A stretch of 13,674 nucleotides of DNA from an uncultured Lachnospiraceae bacterium (GTDB taxonomy: Bacteria; Bacillota_A; Clostridia; TANB77; CAG-508), in assembly GCA_947165105.1 (NCBI GenBank), contig CAMUZC010000041.1:1-13674 (forward strand), read 5' to 3'. The translations under genes were made by a program, and so were the position numbers. The first letter of the stretch is position 1. Each line of letters begins with the position of its first letter. Of this stretch, positions 1-5,842 are shown piece after piece. Below the pieces are notes generated by a model. The model did no database searches and had not been told where the DNA came from. It saw nothing but the letters and a program-made list of their open reading frames with translations.

Positions 1-617
1 TTACTATTTGATTTTAATTCAGATAAATAAACATCCTTATCTCTTAATTCTAATAACTTTGTACGAATTTGACGTGTTTCAAATTCAATATCATTAAATA
101 ATTCAACAAAATCAGCATAATTAGGTGTTCTTTTTATTGTTGATTTATCTTTTATATAATAAACTCCTGGAACATTTCCATTTGAATCACATTTAGTTAA
201 ACCATCTTTGTTCGCCATATATCTATAGTTTCCTGGTTTTGTAAAAATGCAATTTGTTAATGATTCAGTTAAGTTTATTTTAGTATTTAAGATAATATCT
301 GACCATAAAAATAATAAATTTTCGTTTGGTAATTTATCTAAACAACTATAAATAGTATTAAATGAGTTTGTATGATCAAAACTTTCAATACAAGTGATAT
401 TTAATCCATTAGATTTAATATAATTACAAACTTGTTTATAAAATTTAGAATCGACGATAACATATTTGTTAAAATCATCAAATACTGTATATGAATTCTT
501 TAAACAAGTGGTTGTTTCATCATTTAAAATAAATGGTAATATAACTTTTGCAAAGTTACTTAGTTCTTTATATCGAGTGTTTAGTCCACCAGCAACAATA
601 ATTAAATTCTTTTCCAC
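1..617 (-). CDS. Sugar-phosphate nucleotidyltransferase-like protein (partial)
   Basis: The gene is cut by the left window edge; about 205 N-terminal residues are visible. The start is a GTG at 617-615 sharing one base with the TAG of the upstream kinase gene (TAGTG), behind an AAAGGAG ribosome site. The N-terminus carries an AGG-x-N-T-R-Y nucleotide-binding loop at residues 9-16 and a Lys at about 24. This resembles the G-x-G-T-R...K signature of GT-A-fold NTP transferases (glucose-1-phosphate or phosphocholine nucleotidyltransferases). A W-S-D at 105-107 fits the metal-binding Asp. Such enzymes join an NTP to a sugar phosphate or alcohol phosphate. The substrate cannot be read from sequence. 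It is the fourth gene of a unit that also holds a glycosyltransferase-like gene, so a sugar-nucleotide role is a reasonable inference. A MobA- or LicC-like enzyme is possible. Fold call moderate, substrate unknown. Confidence 0.6.
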   Translation of the reverse strand, partial: MEKNLIIVAGGLNTRYKELSNFAKVILPFILNDETTTCLKNSYTVFDDFNKYVIVDSKFYKQVCNYIKSNGLNITCIESFDHTNSFNTIYSCLDKLPNENLLFLWSDIILNTKINLTESLTNCIFTKPGNYRYMANKDGLTKCDSNGNVPGVYYIKDKSTIKRTPNYADFVELFNDIEFETRQIRTKLLELRDKDVYLSELKSNS

Positions 618-1165
618 TATTTTCGTTCTCCTTTCAATATTTTATTTAATTCTGCAAGTTCATCCTTAAAAGAACGTTTTGGATTGTAAAAAATTACAGT
701 CTTCATCGTAGTATTGAATAATGAATTTTGATATAAATAATTAATCTTTTCAAATTCTTCTTTTGAATATTCTACTTCACACTTTAAAAACTTACAACGA
801 GTTAAATAATCCTCATAAGACTTATATAAAAAGATAATTTGATAAATATCATACTTTTTAGGTAAAACTTGTAGTGGATAATCAACAGACATAGTTCTAT
901 TAAATAATGAAGAATAAACAAAATCTGATGTAAATAATCTCGCCATAATAATATTAGAATCAAAACTCATTAATTCATCAGCTTGTCCTTTGAGAAAAGA
1001 AACTAACCAAGCTTTAAATTCTTCTTTATTTCTATATTGAGGTGGATTATTCTTTTGAATATATACTTTTAAATCTTCTATCTCTTTTTCTTCGACTTTC
1101 TTTAAAAAAGTATCTTTACCGATACGATCAAAGCCTTCAACAATGATTAGTTTCTTCTTTTCCAT
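617..1165 (-). CDS. Thymidylate kinase-like P-loop (d)NMP kinase
   Basis: 182 aa, close to the usual size of dTMP or dNMP kinases (about 200 aa). Residues 7-19 form a P-loop ending G-F-D-R-I-G-K-D-T, directly after a hydrophobic strand and VEG. This matches the E-G-x-D-G-x-G-K-x-T arrangement of thymidylate kinases. M-A-R-L-F-T-S-D at 74-81 sits where Tmk has its DR(Y) substrate-binding motif, and the Tyr/Arg-rich stretch at 113-123 fits the LID side. Kinases of this family phosphorylate dTMP (or another dNMP) to the diphosphate. The start follows GGAGG, and there is a 1-nt gap after the HD nucleotidase gene. Thymidylate synthase lies in the neighbouring leftward unit, so a dTTP (or modified dNTP) supply role is inferred. 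Acceptor specificity is not shown; another deoxynucleoside or small-molecule kinase is possible. Confidence 0.7.
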   Translation of the reverse strand: MEKKKLIIVEGFDRIGKDTFLKKVEEKEIEDLKVYIQKNNPPQYRNKEEFKAWLVSFLKGQADELMSFDSNIIMARLFTSDFVYSSLFNRTMSVDYPLQVLPKKYDIYQIIFLYKSYEDYLTRCKFLKCEVEYSKEEFEKINYLYQNSLFNTTMKTVIFYNPKRSFKDELAELNKILKGERK

Positions 1166-1166
1166 A

Positions 1167-1718
1167 TTAGTCCTCCATTTGTTCTATTTTAATTTCGATA
1201 TCTCGAATACGCTTAACACATTCATCATACTTAATCTTTGCTTTTTTAGCGAAATAATTATTACCTAAAGTTACTTCAGTTATACAGAATAAACAACTAG
1301 ATAACATATCACAAAGATATACAACTAATGACTCTAAAGTCTCTTTATTATTATATTCATCTATAAGTTCTCTAGAACCTGGGAAGAAATTCTTATCATA
1401 AAAATCAATATACTTTGAATCTAATTGATCAAAGAATGGTTGAATTTCTGGATTTTCTTGTTTAATATGGAATGGAAAATCGCTAATAAAACTTTCTGGT
1501 AAATCATGAATCATTGCCATCTTCATTGCTTTATCTACATCAAAATTATAATAATTAGATAAATACATAACAAATAAAGTTACGTAAAAAGAATGAGATG
1601 ATACAGATTCGTCATGAACATGATATTCTGTTGAAAATCTATTCATCTGATTTAACTTATAAGCTTTTTCAAAATGTTCAAAACATTCATCTAAATTAAA
1701 ATTTTTTATTTTAACCAT
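1167..1718 (-). CDS. HD-domain 5'-deoxynucleotidase (YfbR/HDDC2-like)
   Basis: 183 aa, the normal size for YfbR-type HD hydrolases. The expected metal and substrate residues are present in order: Arg28, E-S-V-S-S-H-S with His42, the H71-D72 pair followed by Glu75 and Asp80, and a late Asp137 in an L-C-D motif. YfbR removes phosphate from 5'-dNMPs in the cytoplasm; a phage copy would shape dNMP pools after host DNA breakdown. The start overlaps the end of the glycosyltransferase-like gene by 13 nt, with an AGAAGGTG ribosome site inside it. The related phage dATP triphosphohydrolase DatZ is also a small HD protein of similar size, so that activity is an alternative. No purZ-like gene is visible here to support a Z-genome. 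The HD-hydrolase call is strong, exact substrate uncertain. Confidence 0.78.
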   Translation of the reverse strand: MVKIKNFNLDECFEHFEKAYKLNQMNRFSTEYHVHDESVSSHSFYVTLFVMYLSNYYNFDVDKAMKMAMIHDLPESFISDFPFHIKQENPEIQPFFDQLDSKYIDFYDKNFFPGSRELIDEYNNKETLESLVVYLCDMLSSCLFCITEVTLGNNYFAKKAKIKYDECVKRIRDIEIKIEQMED

Positions 1719-2659
1719 TTTTCTAATGCACCTTCTAACTCATCAATGTTTTTAATATATAATACATTGTCTAACTTTAAAATATGTTGTTTAAACATAA
1801 CTAATTTACAATCAAAATGCTTAAATTCGAAAATACTCATGTGCATAATCTCATCAATATCTTCAAGCATTGGAATAATAGGTTTAGATTTTAAAATCGT
1901 ATTATAAACGTCTCTGTCTGAACTTACACGTTTATATAAAGTAGAATCAGTTAGAATTCCACTATCATTAACATCAGTGTAAAGTACCGTAAAGTTATAT
2001 TTTTTAGATAGATTTTCTAATGCGATTTTGATTTCTGGAATATGATATCCTGGATCAGATAATCTAAACGGTAAGAAAATCGTTTTCTTCTCTTCCATAA
2101 CATCAAATAGATCTGAATCAACATATCCACGTTCATAAAATTCTAATTGAGATTTTGTTGCATAGAAAGTAATGCATTTTTCACAAATTTCAAAATTAAT
2201 CTTATCATATTCTTTTACAAATGGAACATCTTTATTTATAGTTGTTGAAACTAAATTCCAGAAAATAATTTTACGAGATAATTCTGGTCTAGTTCTTAAT
2301 AAATTTAAACAAAGATAATTTGGTTCTACAACGATATAATCAAAATCGTCATAAGGTAAATTTGGAATTGCTTCATTAGTTCTAGTCTCTTTAGCATTTA
2401 CTCCATAAAAATCAATAAACTCAAAATTAATATTAAGATTTAATCTAGAACAAAAAGCATTTAAATCTTGAATTGAATTAATTGTCGAATTCTTTGGTAA
2501 AGTTACAGTTGCTTGACAATTGTTCTTTTTAATCTTATATAAAACTCGATTAATATTACCATCAGCAAACACATTATAAAAATTTGTTTCATAACTACGC
2601 ATTGAAACAATTGGAATGAATAGGACGTGCTTGTCCTTAATTAAATGATCTAATTTCAT
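1706..2659 (-). CDS. Putative GT-B-like glycosyltransferase
   Basis: 317 aa, with no close family I can name. The N-terminus (residues 1-20) is a buried strand with a Ser/Arg-rich turn. The middle is alternating alpha/beta with V-V-E-P-N around 110-114, and the C-terminal half has a Rossmann-like layout. Near residues 257-285 there is K-P-I-I-P followed by an acidic segment and an E-F-K-H motif. This is reminiscent of the donor-site region (E-x-x-x-x-G/F-H-P style) of GT-B glycosyltransferases. It is the first gene of its unit, with a promoter element at 2691-2701 and a GAGAGG ribosome site. A nucleotidyltransferase-like gene follows in the same unit, which supports a sugar-transfer role, for example on phage DNA or on a host surface polymer. 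This is inference; an unknown phage protein with a similar fold is possible. Confidence 0.4.
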   Translation of the reverse strand: MKLDHLIKDKHVLFIPIVSMRSYETNFYNVFADGNINRVLYKIKKNNCQATVTLPKNSTINSIQDLNAFCSRLNLNINFEFIDFYGVNAKETRTNEAIPNLPYDDFDYIVVEPNYLCLNLLRTRPELSRKIIFWNLVSTTINKDVPFVKEYDKINFEICEKCITFYATKSQLEFYERGYVDSDLFDVMEEKKTIFLPFRLSDPGYHIPEIKIALENLSKKYNFTVLYTDVNDSGILTDSTLYKRVSSDRDVYNTILKSKPIIPMLEDIDEIMHMSIFEFKHFDCKLVMFKQHILKLDNVLYIKNIDELEGALEKWLK

Positions 2660-2690
2660 TTAATAAACCTCTCTTTACTTAATTCTAGTA

Positions 2691-2701
2691 TATAATACAA
2701 T
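2691..2701 (-). promoter_or_regulatory. Promoter-like element ahead of the leftward glycosyltransferase unit
   Basis: On the minus strand this reads ATTGTATTATA, containing a -10-like TATTAT with TG directly upstream. It is 31 nt from the start codon at 2659. The same TGTATTATA core occurs before the other three inferred transcription units (about 5503, 5794 and 7718). No TTGACA-type -35 is visible. It directly abuts the T-tract of the terminator of the preceding gene. Confidence 0.55.
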
Positions 2702-2731
2702 AAAAAAGAAGCTAGAAACGATGTCCTAGCT
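2701..2731 (-). terminator. Rho-independent terminator after thymidylate synthase
   Basis: Read on the minus strand, AGCTAGGA (2731-2724), a 6-nt loop and TTCTAGCT (2717-2710) form an 8-bp stem with one G:U pair. It is followed by a T-rich tail with six consecutive T at 2707-2702. It lies 8 nt past the TAA of the thymidylate synthase gene. It ends the first leftward unit immediately before the promoter of the next one. Confidence 0.85.
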
Positions 2732-2738
2732 AAGATTT

Positions 2739-3590
2739 TTAGACTGCGATTTCAATTTTTTCTTCTAATTTTGTTGATTTATAATCAATTAATTTAAAAT
2801 CATTTTCAGTCATATCTTTAATTGAAGTCTTTTCCGGATTAATCCATAAGGTTGGAGCTGGATATTTAGTATTAAATGCAATCTTAGGCATTAAATCTAT
2901 ATGTCTATCATAAATATGTAGGTTATTAATATAATGAATAAATGTTCCTGGTTTTAAATTACACTCTCTAGCTACCATATGAACCAATAAAGCATATTCA
3001 ATATCATTAAAACCACCAGCACCTGCAGCAGCAACTAAGTCTCCAGATCTTTGAATTAAAGTCATATTTAATCTACCATCTGTTACGTCCCATAATGTTT
3101 CATAACAACATGGAGCTAAATGCATTTCTAATTCTTCTGATGGATTCCACATTGTAACAATCATTCTACGGTCCATAGGGGAATTTTTTAACTTATAGAT
3201 AAGATGTTCAACTTGATCCATAAATTGATAAGTACCATTATCTTTATAAACATATTTTTTACCTAATTGATAACCATAAGCTTTACCGATTGAACCTTTT
3301 TCATCTGCCCATTGATCCCAAATGTGTGCATTTAAATCATTAATATTATTTGATTTATCTCTGAATAACCATAAAATCTCTCGAACGGCTGTCTTAAAAG
3401 ATTGAGTTCTTAATGTTAGAATTGGGAATTCTTTTTCTAGATCATAAGTTCTTACAACTCCAAAGATTTTTGTAGTATGGGCTGGAGTTCCATCTTCCCA
3501 CTTAGGTCTTACTTCAAAATCTTTATCTGAAAAACCTTCATTAATTAATTTACTATATTCTTGAATAAAATATCTATCTGCCTGTGACAT
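2739..3590 (-). CDS. thyA: Thymidylate synthase (ThyA type)
   Basis: 283 aa, within the normal ThyA range. It converts dUMP to dTMP using methylene-tetrahydrofolate. The family signatures are present: M-D-R-R at 139-142 (phosphate-binding arginines), catalytic Cys161 in A-P-C-C, Q-R-S-G-D at 180-184, Asn195 in G-G-F-N-D, the H225-x-Y227 ribose-binding pair and an intact C-terminal IEIAV. The usual Cys-His after the Pro is Cys-Cys here. The N-N-L-H-I-Y-D-R-H version of the ribose motif resembles the ThyA subtype I recall from Firmicutes. Asn195 favours a uracil substrate over cytosine, so a dCMP hydroxymethylase is unlikely; a dUMP hydroxymethylase cannot be excluded from sequence alone. An AGGAGG ribosome site precedes the ATG, and a strong terminator follows. 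Confidence 0.95.
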   Translation of the reverse strand: MSQADRYFIQEYSKLINEGFSDKDFEVRPKWEDGTPAHTTKIFGVVRTYDLEKEFPILTLRTQSFKTAVREILWLFRDKSNNINDLNAHIWDQWADEKGSIGKAYGYQLGKKYVYKDNGTYQFMDQVEHLIYKLKNSPMDRRMIVTMWNPSEELEMHLAPCCYETLWDVTDGRLNMTLIQRSGDLVAAAGAGGFNDIEYALLVHMVARECNLKPGTFIHYINNLHIYDRHIDLMPKIAFNTKYPAPTLWINPEKTSIKDMTENDFKLIDYKSTKLEEKIEIAV

Positions 3591-3601
3591 AAAGCCTCCT
3601 A

Positions 3602-3781
3602 TTAATATTCATTTTTAGAAACATCTAGACAAACACAATAATCTTTATCAAGTTCATCTGCAAAGATTTGAACTATATAATATTCACTATATTTTGTTAA
3701 GTCATATTCATCCCATTTTTGTTCATCTAGATTAAAGATTACTGGATTCATAATTGTTACATCAAGATCTTTTACTTGCAT
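3602..3781 (-). CDS. Small acidic protein of unknown function (59 aa)
   Basis: A 59-aa ORF fills the gap between sbcD and thyA. Its ATG (3781-3779) shares one base with the TAA of sbcD (TAATG) and sits behind a good GGAGG site located inside the end of sbcD. It stops with TAA 11 nt before the thyA start. It is rich in Asp, Glu and Tyr, with a central aromatic Y-S-E-Y-Y-I-V segment and two Cys near the C-terminus (C-V-C at 49-51). No signal peptide or membrane segment is seen. The tight coupling on both sides supports a real gene. No family recognised. Confidence 0.75.
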   Translation of the reverse strand: MQVKDLDVTIMNPVIFNLDEQKWDEYDLTKYSEYYIVQIFADELDKDYCVCLDVSKNEY

Positions 3782-4833
3782 TATTTAAAGACCTCCACTA
3801 GTTCATATTCTAGAACTGAATTATTATCTAACTTTGCTTTACATAATTTCTTATATTCATTTTCATAATCACTTAAAGCTAAGTCATCAACATTAAATTC
3901 TTCATCAGAAACATAAATATTATTTAATGAATCTATAATTCTTTTTGCAATAATTTTTGAATTGTTTTCTAATTTTTCTTTTAATGTTTTTACTAATTCA
4001 TGTTGACATTTTGCCTGAACAACAGCATTATCTTTAATTAGATCTAATTGTGCAAAATCGTCTTCTGTATTTATATCTAATTTATAAAAATTAAATGCAT
4101 AAGGATTTTCGATAAATTCAAGATTTAAAGTTTCAGTATCTAAGATTAAAATATTATGTGAGTACTTAAATGCATCTTCACCAAAATCTTTTCCAGTTAA
4201 ATTTCCTAAATTTAAAATTTTATCTGTGACCCAAATACCATTATGTAAGTGACCATTGATAAATAAATCACAATTTTCCTCAATTTCATCTTTTTCGAAA
4301 CCAACAGAAGAGATAATTGGACCCATTTTAATTCCAGCTAAATCATTATGAGAAAAAATTATACGTTTTAGATCTGTTCTTTTTCCAAAATAATCTACTA
4401 ATGGTTGTCTATCACTTTCTGGAATGTATGGTAAAATACAGATTTCAGTATTATCGATAATAAATTTTGTTGGAGTATTAATTACAGCTCTATCAAATTC
4501 ACATTTTGAATTTTTATGTTCAAGTAAGCTTGATAAGTGAAATGTTAAATCATGAAAATGTGTTTCGTGATTACCAACAATAAAGATCATTGGAATTTTT
4601 GACCACCTAATTTCCATAAATGCTGAAGCTTCAGTATCATTTAAATTTGTTCGATCAAAAAAGTCTCCTAAACAGATTATTTGAGAACAATTATGAATTT
4701 TAGCTTGTTCATGGAGTCATTGAAGTGACTCTAATTGATTTTCTAGTCTTAATGTAGTATATTTACCTTTTTGAGTTACAATACTGCTTTTTTCACAAAA
4801 GTGATTATCAGCATATATTAAAATTTTACTCAT
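3781..4833 (-). CDS. sbcD: SbcD/Mre11-like nuclease subunit (T4 gp47-like), with one TGA read as Trp
   Basis: 350 aa if TGA is Trp. It is the calcineurin-like phosphoesterase subunit that pairs with SbcC to process DNA ends for recombination-dependent replication and repair. All metal-binding motifs appear in order: D9-N-H11, G56-D57-F-F-D60, G87-N-H-E90, S-H162-N and G-H-L-H at 194-197. An in-frame TGA at 4719-4717 (residue 39) lies between the first two motifs. Under the standard code only the part from Met73 would be an ORF, losing D9, H11, D57 and D60. The full frame begins at an ATG (4833) that overlaps the end of the upstream gene by 8 nt. The ribosome site is weak (AGAAAGAAG), so translation is probably coupled. 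Its partner sbcC lies across the divergent region on the other strand. Confidence 0.9.
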
Positions 4834-5473
4834 TCTTGTCTTCTTTCTTTTCTTCTACTTTTTCTTCCTCTTTAGGTTCTTCTTTCTTTGCAACACTCCA
4901 AGGGGCTAAATAACAAGTAGCTACGTCTGCCATATGTGTTAAAGAGACTAATGGATTAGATTCATAAATTAAATAGATATCAGAAGCACTTTGTTCATTA
5001 AATCCACCGTGACATAATGCTAAGATTTGGTCATCAGTAAAATCTACAAAATGTTTTGCAAGCATATATGATGCAAAAGAATTATTACCATACACTGGTC
5101 TGTTATTTGTAACTTTAAATGTTAAGACTTCTTCAGTAGCACCTGTGTTAGGATTTATTTGTTGTTTATAAATTGGTTCATATAAAGCACATTTATAGAA
5201 GTTTCTAAATAATGCGACTTTAATAATATCTTCACGCGTAACTGATTCTATATTATACGTATCACGTAATAAAATCATATTATCGAATAATTTTAATGCG
5301 GTTTCACAAAGAGCACCTGGATAACTTCCAAAACCAGTAGATGTGAAAATTCCATTAAAATAATCAATTCTTTCTAAAAAATCAATTATCTTTTCCATAT
5401 CAAAATTTAATTCTGATAATAGTTCTAAATATCTAACTTTATTGTCAAATCTTTGTTCTTCAGTTAATGCCAT
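4826..5473 (-). CDS. Degenerate HD-domain phage protein
   Basis: 215 aa from the ATG at 5473, chosen because AGAAAGGAAA lies 7 nt upstream; a longer in-frame extension to 5563 lacks such a site and overlaps the promoter element. The layout follows phage HD phosphohydrolases: a G-S-Y-P-G-A-L-C-E segment at 49-57 (normally G-G-L-x-E-H-S), then a helix that normally holds H-D, then a C-H-G-G-F segment near 154-158 and H180-M-A-D183. The first His is replaced by Thr58 and the H-D pair by Arg90-Asn91, while His155, His180 and Asp183 remain. It is therefore probably catalytically inactive or altered, if the fold call is right. The last 20 residues are a Lys/Glu-rich tail. It is the first leftward gene from the divergent region and overlaps sbcD by 8 nt. 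Role unknown; a structural or regulatory pseudoenzyme is inferred. Confidence 0.6.
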   Translation of the reverse strand: MALTEEQRFDNKVRYLELLSELNFDMEKIIDFLERIDYFNGIFTSTGFGSYPGALCETALKLFDNMILLRDTYNIESVTREDIIKVALFRNFYKCALYEPIYKQQINPNTGATEEVLTFKVTNNRPVYGNNSFASYMLAKHFVDFTDDQILALCHGGFNEQSASDIYLIYESNPLVSLTHMADVATCYLAPWSVAKKEEPKEEEKVEEKKEDKNE

Positions 5474-5502
5474 ATTCAAATTTCCTTTCTTAAAACTTAC
5501 TT

Positions 5503-5512
5503 TATAATACAC
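5503..5512 (-). promoter_or_regulatory. Promoter-like element for the first leftward unit
   Basis: The minus strand reads GTGTATTATA, sharing TGTATTATA with three other unit starts. It is 29 nt from the start codon at 5473 and upstream of the AGAAAGGAAA ribosome site (5490-5481). No clear -35 is visible. Confidence 0.5.
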
Positions 5513-5588
5513 TATTTTTTCCTTAAATTTTAGGTCTAATTTTCTTAAAAATTTATTTTTCAATTAAATTATTTGCTAAATTGTCTGA

Positions 5589-5612
5589 TGCGTGCAAAAA
5601 TGTGTGCAGAAT
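5589..5612. repeat. Tandem pair of 12-bp direct repeats (iteron-like)
   Basis: TGCGTGCAAAAA (5589-5600) is followed at once by TGTGTGCAGAAT (5601-5612), identical at 9 of 12 positions and sharing G-T-G-C-A. It is the only relatively GC-rich spot in the divergent region and sits beside the A/T block. Two imperfect copies could be chance. Confidence 0.4.
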
Positions 5613-5624
5613 CCGTAAAAATTC

Positions 5625-5738
5625 ATAAAAATAAATAAATTATAATAATAAATATAAATATTATTAATAATATATTATAAATATATAAAATATTATATAT
5701 AATTATAGATAAATATATTATAAATATTATATATTATT
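5625..5738. other. Near-pure A/T block (possible DNA unwinding element)
   Basis: Bases 5625-5707 contain no G or C at all, and 5625-5738 contains a single G (5708). It is built of overlapping TATTATAA and AATATT-type runs, so it should melt and bend easily. Fits a DNA unwinding element of an origin, or a UP-like promoter region. Confidence 0.5.
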
Positions 5739-5793
5739 GTTTTTTGCGAAAAATTTTAGAAAAATTATATGCTAAAATCTTTTTTATATAAAT

Positions 5794-5802
5794 TGTATTA
5801 TA
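5794..5802 (+). promoter_or_regulatory. Promoter-like element for sbcC
   Basis: TGTATTATA, within ATTGTATTATA, 40 nt before the sbcC start codon. The same core precedes three other units. A GAAAGGA ribosome site follows at 5824-5830. Confidence 0.5.
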
Positions 5803-5842
5803 TTATATACTTCAAAAATCAAAGAAAGGAAAAGGCTTTATA

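Larger units (their letters stand above)
5474..5842. other. Divergent intergenic region, candidate replication origin
   Basis: This 369-bp gap without genes separates all leftward genes from all rightward genes. It holds a promoter-like element at each end, a tandem pair of 12-bp repeats at 5589-5612, and an A/T block at 5625-5738 with only one G or C in 114 bases. Small direct repeats next to an easily melted AT block, at a strand switch and flanked by the two subunits of a recombination nuclease, are the layout of many phage and plasmid origins. This is inference from architecture; the region may simply be a bidirectional promoter. No ORF of note was seen. Confidence 0.4.

Noticed and set aside
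466..669. 67-aa rightward ORF
   Set aside because: It lies opposite the nucleotidyltransferase-like and kinase genes, has no convincing ribosome site and runs against the direction of all genes in this arm.
2739..3590. dCMP hydroxymethylase instead of thymidylate synthase
   Set aside because: The residue that distinguishes cytosine from uracil substrates is Asn195 here; dCMP hydroxymethylases carry Asp at that site.
5625..5738. tRNA or structured RNA gene in the divergent gap
   Set aside because: The stretch is nearly pure A/T with no stable GC-containing stems, so no cloverleaf or riboswitch can be drawn.
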